Shown: positions 43,087 through 51,628 of the stretch, piece by piece | Numbering within the stretch: position 1 is the first letter of the stretch | Layout: each line of letters opens with the position of its first letter | Assembly: GCA_036704045.1 (NCBI GenBank) | Contig: DATNQM010000022.1 | Span: 186,001 to 250,000, forward strand | Direction: 5' to 3' | DNA: 64,000 nt | Origin: Ancylothrix sp036704045 | Lineage (GTDB): Bacteria; Cyanobacteriota; Cyanobacteriia; Cyanobacteriales; Oscillatoriaceae | Program-made: the position numbers and the translations under genes | Notes under the pieces: generated by a model | What the model was told of the DNA's origin: nothing | What the model saw: the letters and a program-made list of their open reading frames with translations, nothing else | The model's database searches: none

Positions 43087-43131
43087 AAAGGGTAAAGGTT
43101 AGAGGCATTTAGCTCTTTTCCCTTACCCTTT
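43087..43131. terminator. Bidirectional hairpin between convergent genes
   Basis: AAAGGGTAA (43087-43095) pairs with TTACCCTTT (43123-43131) with a 27-base loop that itself has short pairing. It lies between the convergent ends of the glycosyltransferase-like gene and the RTX gene, with A/T runs on both sides. Confidence 0.6.
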
Positions 43132-43183
43132 ATTTAAGAAGGCGTTGATGGAAAATCAAAGCCTTTTATGAGCAAACAGTTAA

Positions 43184-44710
43184 TTAAAAGAGTTGGAAAT
43201 CTGAACCAGTGATGGAGCCAGATTGGAGCGTGAATAAGGCTACAGCATCGGTGCTACCGTTGGTATTTCCGTTGGCATCATAGGACACCAGTTTGCTGTT
43301 TGTATCGTATAAAATAGTTGCTCCCTTGACGCCAGCGATGCTGGTGGTGAATGCTACTGCACCGGGGAATAGAGGGTTTTCTAGGCCGGCGAATGCTGAG
43401 CGTGCTAAGAGGATCTTGTCGGAACCGCTTACAAAGTCGGTGATGACTTCAGCGATGGCACCTTGGGTGAGGTCTTCGTAGTAGAAGGAGTCTGCACCAT
43501 CACCGCCCGTGAGGAAATCTACTTCAGCTTGACCGTAGATCCGGTCGTTGCCAGAGTTACCGTTTATCGTGTCGTTACCGGCAAAGCCAACGATAAAGTC
43601 ATTACCGCTACCACCGGCAACATCATCACTTAGTGTTGTGGCGCTAACGATGTCATTACCGTCACCACCCTCTCCATTAAAGGTGTTGATCAATGTATCA
43701 TCACCGGCCTCGCCGAAGAGCACATCACTGTTGGCGGTTGAGCCAAATAGGCTATCGTTACCGGCTCCACCCAGAAGAGTTGCGCCACCGGCACTGCCTA
43801 GGATCGTGTCATTACCCTCACCGGCAATAACTGTCGCTGCCTTGCTGTTGAGGTCGAGGACGTCGTTGCCGGCACCACCATCAAGGGTATCGGTATCACT
43901 GCTTGCTACTAGGCTGTCATTACCCAACTGACCAGCCAGGTAGTTTTCACCGTTAGCGCCACCGCTCACCGAGAGGGTGTCATTACCTTGACCACCATAG
44001 AGGCTAGATAGATCGCCGGTACCGCTCAGCGAGTCATTGCCTCCGTTACCAAACATCATGACTCTATCAGCGTTGGGACCTGCGGTGAGTATATCGTTGC
44101 CGGCAGTCGTTGCATCCACATCCGCATCGCCCACCAGGGTGTCTCGTGGACCACCTCCCTCGATAGTGTCAGCACCACCACCGCCAACTAAGTAGTTGCT
44201 GATCGAGCTTGCCTTTGCTGTGATGCTGTCGTTTCCGAGGTCGCCGAACAAAGAGTCTTTGCTGCCACCACCAACGATAGTATCGTCGCCTTGGCCACCG
44301 CCGACTAGGTTGTTTCCGTTGGCGGCTGTTACTCCACCACCAGGGTTTAAAATAGGGTCTAGTGGCGAGGATGTTCCTCCTACGGGAGCTCCTGCTACAA
44401 TGCTATCTTCGCCTGCGTTGCCGAAGAGTGTATCTGATCCTACATTAAGACCTTGAATAGTATCGTTGTCTTGGCCGCCTAAGAGAAGGCTTCTACCTTT
44501 GGTGCTTTGAAGTGTATCGTTATCTTTTCCGCCGTGTATGGTGTCATTGATACCTTGACCAATCAAGTAGTCTCTGTCAAGGTTGCCAAAAATTAGACTG
44601 CCGCCACCGGTAAAACTTTGTACTAGGTCATTTCCACCAAGGGCAATCACCACATCAGGGCCGTCTAATAGTTGGGCGACGTTGGATTCGTCGTTTAAGA
44701 TTCTTACCAT
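43184..44710 (-). CDS. RTX (hemolysin-type) calcium-binding protein
   Basis: A 508-residue acidic protein built mostly of glycine-aspartate nonapeptide repeats of the GGxGNDxLx type from about residue 25 to 420 (for example GGAGNDVLDL, GGSGNDFIVG, GNSGNDRIYG). These form a calcium-bound beta-roll outside the cell. The last 90 residues are a C-terminal secretion-type domain (VITDFVSGSDKILLARSAF to SGSITGSDFQLF). It has no N-terminal signal peptide, as expected for type I export. A GAGGAG ribosome site precedes the ATG. It is the likely cargo of the exporter at 37979-40987. Confidence 0.9.
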   Translation of the reverse strand: MVRILNDESNVAQLLDGPDVVIALGGNDLVQSFTGGGSLIFGNLDRDYLIGQGINDTIHGGKDNDTLQSTKGRSLLLGGQDNDTIQGLNVGSDTLFGNAGEDSIVAGAPVGGTSSPLDPILNPGGGVTAANGNNLVGGGQGDDTIVGGGSKDSLFGDLGNDSITAKASSISNYLVGGGGADTIEGGGPRDTLVGDADVDATTAGNDILTAGPNADRVMMFGNGGNDSLSGTGDLSSLYGGQGNDTLSVSGGANGENYLAGQLGNDSLVASSDTDTLDGGAGNDVLDLNSKAATVIAGEGNDTILGSAGGATLLGGAGNDSLFGSTANSDVLFGEAGDDTLINTFNGEGGDGNDIVSATTLSDDVAGGSGNDFIVGFAGNDTINGNSGNDRIYGQAEVDFLTGGDGADSFYYEDLTQGAIAEVITDFVSGSDKILLARSAFAGLENPLFPGAVAFTTSIAGVKGATILYDTNSKLVSYDANGNTNGSTDAVALFTLQSGSITGSDFQLF

Positions 44711-45302
44711 TTTCTTTTTTTGCTCCTCTGTTGTTGCTCGTCGTAGTTGCTTGCTATGTTTGCCAATTTGGGTAACGCCTTCAACTCTTGACGTTTGGTT
44801 GGCAGTGCTCTATTCTATCAGTCCGCAGCAAGTCTATCTTAGTTTACAGGTTGATGTCTAGCCTGTCACTATTGAAAACGGTTGATTGTTTGCGGATTTT
44901 ATCATTTATATTACTCAGCGGCTTTGAGTAAATCCCTATTTTTTGACCCTCCTAGCGATTTTCCTGTTCCCCTATTTTTTTCAATTTAAACCTTAACGCC
45001 TGCTTTTGCAATCAATGCTTAGTAGAAGGATGCTTTCCTCAAAAGTTTTTTAAACATTTTATTTGAGTGTAAGCATAGGCTTTTGAGTATAACATTCCAA
45101 AATTACTTCTACTGCCTGGTGGCCATCTCTTCATGGCTATATTTTGTGAATCAGGAACCAGAGACTTTTTTTTGACTGGCTTTTGGCTGTAGTCTAGTTT
45201 GGCGAACAATTGCCCAGTATTTATCTACAGACTTTTTTTGTCGTAGTGTTTTGGGAAATTTAGTGTTGTGAATTGTTTTTTTGATTATTATGAGGTTTTT
45301 TG
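44711..45302. other. Divergent spacer between RTX and TPR-OGT genes
   Basis: About 590 bases with no supported gene. It carries the upstream signals of both the RTX gene (minus) and the TPR gene (plus). It is T-rich on the plus strand. I found ribosome sites for both genes but no convincing promoter pair, tRNA or repeat. Confidence 0.4.
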
Positions 45303-47648
45303 ATGAATTCATCTTCTGTTAATATTCTCTGCAAAACCGGCTATCAACTTCAGCAGGCCGGTCAGTTAACGGAGGCGCTTAGTCGCTATAAGGAAGCGCT
45401 TTCTATTGAACCGGCTTGTGTTGAGGCACTTAATGGCATTGCGGAAGTTTATCAACTTCAAGGTAAGTTGCCAGAGGCAATTGCTATTTGTCAGCAAGTG
45501 CTTAAACTTCGACCGGATTTTGCCCAGGCTTATAAAACTCTGGGTAATGTGTTGCAAGTTCAAGGAAAACTAGAAGCTTCGCTTCGAGCTTATCAAAAAG
45601 CTATTGAGTTTAATGCTGATTTTGCGGAGGTTCACGCAAATTTGGGGACGGTTTTTTATAAATTAGGCCGGTTGGATGAGGCGATTGGTTGTTACCGCAA
45701 GGCGATTGCTCTTAAACCTAGTTTGGCTGGGGTTTATTGGAATTTGGGCAAGATTTTGCATAATCAAGGTAATGTTTCTGAGGCGAATGTTTATTTACAA
45801 AAAGCGGTGCAAATACAGCCGGAGTTGGCTGGTGCAGATTTTGTTTTTAAACAGGGAAATACTCTTTTTGCTGCGGGTGAGTTTAAGGAGGCAATCCGCT
45901 ATTTTAGAAGTGCTGTTAAACTTAATCCTAATTGGGCAGAGGCTTTGTGTAATTTAGGTTCTGCTATTCTCTGCGAAGGGCAGCGTCAAGATCAGTTTAC
46001 TAAGAGTGATTTTCTGGAGGCTTTTAATAGTTTATTAAAGGCTATTGAATTAAACCCTAATTTGATGTTTGCTCATCAAAGTTTGTATGATTTGTTGATG
46101 GTGGTTGTTGAAGAAAGTAGCGCCTTTGCTTTTGTAAGAGGTTTAGGAGAGCAATATGTGGAGAGGTGTGGGGAAGTTGGTAAAGTTATTGCTCAGACGG
46201 TTTTGATGCTTACAAATTTGAATTCTGGTTCAACGGAAGTGGCAAAAGAAAAAATGGTTCAATTGGAAGCAAAATTTGGACAAAATGCTCAAAATTTAAC
46301 AGTAGAGGAAATGGCTATTCTTTATGGGGGATTGATTTTTGGGGTGCTTAGTTTGCGGGATAATTTGCGGCAAAATACGGGGCTTTTTAAGTCGTTGGGT
46401 AGTTTTTATGGCCGATTTATTGAGGAGAAGGTGAATGCTAAAAAAACAGGGGATGCAGTTTCTTTGATGGGGAATGATGAAGTTTGGTTAATGTCTGGTG
46501 AGGCGACTGAGGAATTAGACTGGCCAAAACAAAAGTTAAAGGTTGGGTTTTTGTCGAAGAATTTTTGCCGGCATTCGGTAGGCTGGTGTTGTTTGGATGT
46601 TTTGCAGGAGTTTTCTAAGTTGGCGGAGGTTTATTTGTATGTGCCGGGGGGGTTAAAAGGTGATGAAATAACGGATCAATTCAAAGAACTTGCTCATCAA
46701 TATTATGAAAGTAATAAAAATATTTTTGTGGCGGCGGGAGAAGTTGATGAGGATATTTTCCAGAAAATTTTGAGGGATGAGTTGGATGTTTTGGTGGATT
46801 TAGATTCTTTGACGGTTCGAGGTAATGCGGAAATTATGTATCGGAAACCGGCCGGTATTTGCGTTTCTTGGTTAGGTTTTGAACCGCCTTTTATTTCCAA
46901 AGAAAATTATTTTTTATGTGATGATTTTACCCATCCTGCGGGGGTTGAGGAATATTATACTGAGCAGTTGGTGAGGATGCCTGATGTGTGGGTGGCGGTT
47001 TCTGGTTTTAAAAGTACGAGGTTGAATGGTGAGGGGGTTCGTAAGGCTTTGCGGGTTGGTTTGGATCAAGTTGTTTATTTATCTGTGACACCGGCCCGCA
47101 AGTTAAATAAAGAAATAATTAACGCTCAAGTTAAAATTATTAAGCAGGTTCCTGAAAGTGTTTTAGTGCAAAAAGGTGTGGGCGATTCTGAGGTGATTCG
47201 TGGGTTATATCAGGAGGTTTGTGAGGCGGAGGATGTGGGTTTTCACCGGCTTAAGTTTGTGGATATGGCGAAGTCGGAAGAAGAACACCGAGATATTTAT
47301 AAGGGTGCGGATGTGGTGTTAGATTCTTATCCTTATAATGGCGGTACTCATAATTTGGAGGCTTTGTGGTTTAATGTGCCGGTGGTGACGCTGAGGGGTG
47401 AGGGTGGTATGTCTCGGATGGGTTTTTCTTTGTTAAAAAATTTAGGAATTGATTCGGGAATTGCCTCTTCTGTTGATGAGTATGTGGAATGGGGGGTTAA
47501 GTTTGGAAAAGATGAGAGTTTGCGAAATTCTGTTAAGGAGAAGTTGATCAAGTCTAAGCAGGCGAATTGTTTGGCGCCGGTGTGGAATCCTCAAAAGTTT
47601 GCTGGGGATTTATTGGCAATTTTTGAGGAATTGCTTAAAAAAGGTTAA
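45303..47648 (+). CDS. TPR protein with O-GlcNAc transferase-like domain
   Basis: A 781-residue protein. The start is the ATG at 45303 with GAGG seven bases upstream; the TTG one codon earlier is less likely. Residues about 5-260 hold at least six TPR units (for example AQAYKTLGNVLQVQGKLEAS, AGVYWNLGKILHNQGNVSEA). From about 410 the sequence matches the SPINDLY/OGT catalytic fold: LKVGFLSKNFCRHSVGWCCL, LDVLVDLDSLTVRGNAEIMY, VDMAKSEEEHRDIYKGADVV and SYPYNGGTHNLEALWFNVPV. Such proteins transfer a sugar to Ser/Thr or serve as glycan enzymes. Some catalytic-loop residues differ from eukaryotic OGT, so activity is not certain. Confidence 0.85.
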   Translation: MNSSSVNILCKTGYQLQQAGQLTEALSRYKEALSIEPACVEALNGIAEVYQLQGKLPEAIAICQQVLKLRPDFAQAYKTLGNVLQVQGKLEASLRAYQKAIEFNADFAEVHANLGTVFYKLGRLDEAIGCYRKAIALKPSLAGVYWNLGKILHNQGNVSEANVYLQKAVQIQPELAGADFVFKQGNTLFAAGEFKEAIRYFRSAVKLNPNWAEALCNLGSAILCEGQRQDQFTKSDFLEAFNSLLKAIELNPNLMFAHQSLYDLLMVVVEESSAFAFVRGLGEQYVERCGEVGKVIAQTVLMLTNLNSGSTEVAKEKMVQLEAKFGQNAQNLTVEEMAILYGGLIFGVLSLRDNLRQNTGLFKSLGSFYGRFIEEKVNAKKTGDAVSLMGNDEVWLMSGEATEELDWPKQKLKVGFLSKNFCRHSVGWCCLDVLQEFSKLAEVYLYVPGGLKGDEITDQFKELAHQYYESNKNIFVAAGEVDEDIFQKILRDELDVLVDLDSLTVRGNAEIMYRKPAGICVSWLGFEPPFISKENYFLCDDFTHPAGVEEYYTEQLVRMPDVWVAVSGFKSTRLNGEGVRKALRVGLDQVVYLSVTPARKLNKEIINAQVKIIKQVPESVLVQKGVGDSEVIRGLYQEVCEAEDVGFHRLKFVDMAKSEEEHRDIYKGADVVLDSYPYNGGTHNLEALWFNVPVVTLRGEGGMSRMGFSLLKNLGIDSGIASSVDEYVEWGVKFGKDESLRNSVKEKLIKSKQANCLAPVWNPQKFAGDLLAIFEELLKKG

Positions 47649-47661
47649 AAGGAATTAAAAA

Positions 47662-47692
47662 GTAGGGTGGGCTGATGAATATGCCACCCTAC
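47662..47692. terminator. Bidirectional terminator between convergent genes
   Basis: GTAGGGTGG (47662-47670) and CCACCCTAC (47684-47692), a perfect 9-bp stem with a 13-base loop, sits in the 40-base gap between the TPR-OGT gene and the glycan operon. The GTAGGGTGG palindrome is a familiar dispersed element of cyanobacteria. It overlaps the last codon and stop of the minus-strand gene. Confidence 0.8.
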
Positions 47693-48987
47693 AAACGTTT
47701 TTGAGGTGCAAATCCTTTAAAATTTTTGGAGGGTTTTTGTGGGGATAAATTTTCGATTTTTTGAGGGGGTATTTTGCGGCTGGCGATGTCTTTTATAAGT
47801 TGAATTTGGCGGGGGATAATGTCGGCTAGGGAGTAGCGTTCAAGGGCTGTTTGACGGGCTTTAGCGCGTATTTCTGCCATGCGGGTTGGATGTTCCATGA
47901 CTTCATTAACACGGTCTGCTATTTGTTTGGGGGAGAAGAAATCAACAAGTAAACCGTTTTCGCCGTCGCGGATAACTTCTTTTACAGGGGCGGTGTTTGA
48001 ACCGATGATTAAACAGCCGGTGGACATCGATTCTATCATTGACCAAGATAGTACGAAAGGACGGGTCAAATAGATGTGGGCTGTGGAGGCTTGAATTACT
48101 TTTAAATAAAGTCCGTAGGGGAGGGGCCCAACGAAGTGCACTCTCGATAAATCGAGGGGTACTTTTTTGAGCATATAGTCTTTATAGCTTTGTCCATTTG
48201 GTAGAGATTTGCCATAACAAACACGTTCTGAACCAACAATTACGACGTGACAATTGGGCCGCCGTTCTTGAATGTAGGCGATGGATTCTATGAATTCTGG
48301 AAAGCCTCTATAGGGTTCCATTCCTCGTCCTACATAGGTAACAATTTCGTCTATTCCTGATAGGTCAAGGTTTGGTAATACAAGTTTTGCGCCTGGGTTT
48401 GGTTTGAAGTAGTCGGTATCAACTCCATCGTGGAGTACGGATATTTTTGATTGGAATTCTTTGGGAAATTGGGAGTGTTGCCATTTGGTAGGAGAAATTC
48501 CCCAATCGCAGGAGTAAAGGTCTTGTAATATGGGCGCGTTTTTAATACGAATTCGGGGGTAGTCGTCGGCGTTTAGGGGGTCGGCTGGGTCAAAGTCGGC
48601 GTCGGAACCGCGTGCATTATAAAACCATTCAAAGTAACAGAAAAGGGGTGTGTTTGGAAATACGTCTTTTGTAAAAAGTGTGGGTCCCCAACCGGAGTGT
48701 CCGCAAATTATATCAGGGATAAATCCTTCGCTTTTTAGTTGTTCTGCTATGCGAAATACGGCTTGTCCTTGAAGGACAGCACTTTCGAGGGGGCGTACAT
48801 AATGATGGGTTTCAATGCGGGGTTCTCTACTAGGTGAAAATAGGACTTTTTTGACACCAGGAATTACCCATTCGGGGCGTTCATTTTTTGTGCCAAAGAT
48901 AATTTCATTATTGGGATCGCTACCAAGGGCTGTAATGATGTGTCTGTATTGGGCTGGGAAGTTGGGATGGAGGAATAAGGCTTTCAT
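47689..48987 (-). CDS. Family 4 glycosyltransferase, last gene of the glycan operon
   Basis: A 432-residue GT-B enzyme. The N-terminal part MKALFLHPNFPAQYRHIITA belongs to the Glyco_trans_4-like_3 type. The C-terminal domain has YVGRGMEPYRGFPEFIESIA and SWSMIESMSTGCLIIGSNTA, then IRDGENGLLVDFF. The EX7E-like region is present but begins SMIE, as in related cyanobacterial proteins. A basic Pro/Lys/Gln-rich tail of about 25 residues follows. It lies 40 bases after the first sulfotransferase gene. Confidence 0.85.
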   Translation of the reverse strand: MKALFLHPNFPAQYRHIITALGSDPNNEIIFGTKNERPEWVIPGVKKVLFSPSREPRIETHHYVRPLESAVLQGQAVFRIAEQLKSEGFIPDIICGHSGWGPTLFTKDVFPNTPLFCYFEWFYNARGSDADFDPADPLNADDYPRIRIKNAPILQDLYSCDWGISPTKWQHSQFPKEFQSKISVLHDGVDTDYFKPNPGAKLVLPNLDLSGIDEIVTYVGRGMEPYRGFPEFIESIAYIQERRPNCHVVIVGSERVCYGKSLPNGQSYKDYMLKKVPLDLSRVHFVGPLPYGLYLKVIQASTAHIYLTRPFVLSWSMIESMSTGCLIIGSNTAPVKEVIRDGENGLLVDFFSPKQIADRVNEVMEHPTRMAEIRAKARQTALERYSLADIIPRQIQLIKDIASRKIPPQKIENLSPQKPSKNFKGFAPQKRL

Positions 48988-49027
48988 TTTTTGGTTTTAA
49001 GTAGGGTTTGTTTAGGGTTTTAAAATT

Positions 49028-49768
49028 TTACCAAAAAGTTATTCCTAAGTCTTGGGATAGTTTTTGATTGTGGGGTTGAAAATAGTTTATTAAGTATTGT
49101 TTGGTTGTTTCGGAAATTTCTGGGTATTCACCAGCATTATATTTGGAATAGTTTTTGATGGGATGGGGATCAAGTTGGAGAAATTCTAAGGTTTGATTGA
49201 GTATTTTTTCTGGGTTGTTATAAAAGTCTTCACTTTTTAGTATTAATATTTGGTTTTTAGGAAAATATTGCTGCCATTTTTTTATTTGTTGATGGTATAT
49301 TCCTCTTGCCAAATAACTATAATGTTGGTGATTAAAGCTATAATAGTTATCGTCTGCTAAAAGTTTTTCGGTTTCTCCTTTTAGTCGTTCTGTTTCGTTG
49401 GCAATGGCTTCTTCAAAACTCAATTTTTCAAATTTTAAGCGTACTTCGTGATGGTAATGAGACCAGGTTCTGGCTACGGGTTCTCGAAGAAGGATAATAA
49501 GTTTTATTTGGGGAAAATGTTCGTGTACTCGTTGGGGAACGCAAGGGTGAAATAGGTAGTAAGGGCTAGATTCGCCGGTGATGATGTTTTGACTAATTTT
49601 TTGGGGAAATTGGGCTTTATACCAGTTGATTCCTTGGTTATAGTTTAGGTCAAAGTAGTGTATTTCTTTTTGGGATGCCGGTAGGATTTGAGGGTGTTGG
49701 ATGAGGTAGTTATAGAGGGATGTGGTGCCGCTTTTTTGAGCACCAATTATAAGAAAATCAGGGTTCAT
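49028..49768 (-). CDS. PAPS-dependent sulfotransferase
   Basis: A 246-residue sulfotransferase that would move sulfate from PAPS to a hydroxyl of a sugar. The 5'-phosphosulfate loop IIGAQKSGTTSLYNYL (Lys12) and the 3'-phosphate motif LLREPVARTWSHYHH are intact; the N-terminus has no signal peptide, so it acts in the cytosol. It overlaps the GT2 gene upstream by four bases (ATGA), which couples translation. Placement within a glycosyltransferase operon supports a carbohydrate substrate. A heparan sulfotransferase-like fold is the closest match by pattern. Confidence 0.87.
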   Translation of the reverse strand: MNPDFLIIGAQKSGTTSLYNYLIQHPQILPASQKEIHYFDLNYNQGINWYKAQFPQKISQNIITGESSPYYLFHPCVPQRVHEHFPQIKLIILLREPVARTWSHYHHEVRLKFEKLSFEEAIANETERLKGETEKLLADDNYYSFNHQHYSYLARGIYHQQIKKWQQYFPKNQILILKSEDFYNNPEKILNQTLEFLQLDPHPIKNYSKYNAGEYPEISETTKQYLINYFQPHNQKLSQDLGITFW

Positions 49769-51618
49769 AGGTTTATGCTGTAGTCTTCTCTATTTTTAGT
49801 TAAATGGGGGTTATAGCAGGGGTCATTTTGCAAAAATTTTAGCCATCTACTTTTGAGTATATTGGCTTCTTTTTGTCTTCTGGCTTCTTTTTCTGGTGTG
49901 TCTTCGTAGCCTCTTGTTTTTGATTCGTAATGGTACAAAATGACGTGGGGAAGATAAATATTTCTATAGCCTTTTTCTATCATTTTTAAGCATAAGTCTA
50001 CGTCGTTATAGGCTACTGCTAGGTCTTCGTTAAATCCTCCTATGCTTTCAAAAACTTGGCGCCGACACATTAAACAAGCGCCGGTAACTGCGAGGTAATT
50101 GTTGATAGTTTTTACTTGACAAATATAGCCTGGTGTGTTGGCTGGAAAATGTCGATGACTATGACCGGCTACTCCTCCTATTCCCATGATGATACCAGCG
50201 TGTTGAATTGTATCATTTTCGTATAGTAAAAGTGCGCCGGCGGCTCCTATTTTTGGTCTTTGGACTTGTTCTACTAGGGCGTTTATCCAGTCTGGTGTGA
50301 TAACTTCTGTATCGTTGTTTAAAAACAGTAAATAATCGCCTTTTGCTTTGCTGACTGCGTAGTTATTAATTTTGGAAAAGTTGAAGGGAATATCTAAGCG
50401 GTAAGACTTAAATCTGTCTGGTTCTTTATTTTGCCAAAGGTTAATAAGTTCGATGGTTTCGGGTTGTTCACTATTGTTGTCGATGAGGATTACTTCATAG
50501 TTTGGGTAAAGAGTTTTGGTGAATATTGATGTTAGGCATTGGTTTAAAAGTTGATGTTGATCTTTTGTGGGTATGATGATGCTAACGGGTTTATATTCAT
50601 CGATTTGGTAGCGGATAATGTAATGACCTAAGTAGTATTTTACACCGCTTACTTTTCCTTTTTCTCCGCGTCTTTGTAAGGCTTCTGTAATGGCTTTTTC
50701 TGCGGCTTGATAGGCATATAGTTTGACATTGCCGGTGCCGGTGGCGGTGGATTGAGGATGAATTCGCCAGTGATATAAAATTTTGGGTATATGATAGATT
50801 TTGTCTGTTTTTTCGGTTAGTCTTAATACTAGGTCGTAGTCTTGGCTACCTTCATAACCGGCCCGAAATCCTCCGATTTCTTTGATAAGAGAATGTCGAT
50901 AAATTCCTAGGTGACAAGTGTACATTCTGGAAAGAAAAGAATCGGGACACCAATCTGGTTTGAAAAAGGGATCTTTGAGGGTATTATTTTCATCAATTTT
51001 GTCTTCATCGGAATAAATCATATCAGCGTCGGGATGCTGATTTAAAAGTAATGCAGCTTGATATAAGGCATCTGGGGTAAGCAAGTCGTCGTGATCTAAA
51101 AGTGCAATAAATTCGCCTGTTGCTAGTTCTAGGGCTGTGTTAGATGCTTTGGCAATATGGCCGTTTTTTTGCCTAAAATTTACTTTAATTTGATTATTTT
51201 TTTGCGTATATTCTGTTAATATATCTTTGATATATGGTTCTGTTGAGTTGTCATCGGCAATGCACAATTCCCAATGAGGATAAATTTGATTTATAACGGA
51301 TTCTATGGCTTGACGGAGGTAAGTTTCGGGGGTGTTATAAACCGGCATGATGATGCTAATGAGGGGCCGATTTTGAAAAATTTTAAGGGTTTCTGACATT
51401 TGGTTTAAGTCAGCAAGTCTGGGAAAATGACGGCTACGCCATTCGTCATATAAACTACGGTTAAATATGTTTTGATTTTGACTGATGAGGGCTTCGGGTT
51501 CTAGTTTGAAAGATAGTTTTCTTAAAATTTTTGCCCCTACAATTCGGGGGCCTTTTTCTTTTAATACTGCGTAGGTACGCCTAGAGAGATGGGGTATTTT
51601 GTCAAAAATATTAGACAT
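49765..51618 (-). CDS. Tandem family 2 glycosyltransferase (copy A)
   Basis: A 617-residue protein with two GT-A domains. Domain 1 (about 78-320) has LISIIMPVYNTPETYLRQAI, IADDNSTEP and ALLDHDDLLTPDAL. Domain 2 (about 342-600) has VSIIIPTKDQHQLLNQCL, LIDNNSEQPE, FLNNDTEVITPDWI and NEDLAVAYNDVDLCLK. A GAGGAG site precedes the ATG. Paired GT2 domains usually add two sugars in sequence, as in O-antigen or capsule enzymes. It is clearly paralogous to the next gene upstream (51629-53623), which suggests duplication. No membrane segment is seen. Confidence 0.87.
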   Translation of the reverse strand: MSNIFDKIPHLSRRTYAVLKEKGPRIVGAKILRKLSFKLEPEALISQNQNIFNRSLYDEWRSRHFPRLADLNQMSETLKIFQNRPLISIIMPVYNTPETYLRQAIESVINQIYPHWELCIADDNSTEPYIKDILTEYTQKNNQIKVNFRQKNGHIAKASNTALELATGEFIALLDHDDLLTPDALYQAALLLNQHPDADMIYSDEDKIDENNTLKDPFFKPDWCPDSFLSRMYTCHLGIYRHSLIKEIGGFRAGYEGSQDYDLVLRLTEKTDKIYHIPKILYHWRIHPQSTATGTGNVKLYAYQAAEKAITEALQRRGEKGKVSGVKYYLGHYIIRYQIDEYKPVSIIIPTKDQHQLLNQCLTSIFTKTLYPNYEVILIDNNSEQPETIELINLWQNKEPDRFKSYRLDIPFNFSKINNYAVSKAKGDYLLFLNNDTEVITPDWINALVEQVQRPKIGAAGALLLYENDTIQHAGIIMGIGGVAGHSHRHFPANTPGYICQVKTINNYLAVTGACLMCRRQVFESIGGFNEDLAVAYNDVDLCLKMIEKGYRNIYLPHVILYHYESKTRGYEDTPEKEARRQKEANILKSRWLKFLQNDPCYNPHLTKNREDYSINL

Positions 51619-51628
51619 ACAGACTCCT

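Noticed and set aside
43293..44456. Plus-strand frames opposite the RTX gene
   Set aside because: They mirror the glycine-aspartate repeats (reading as Pro/Ser/Leu-rich) and have no independent support.
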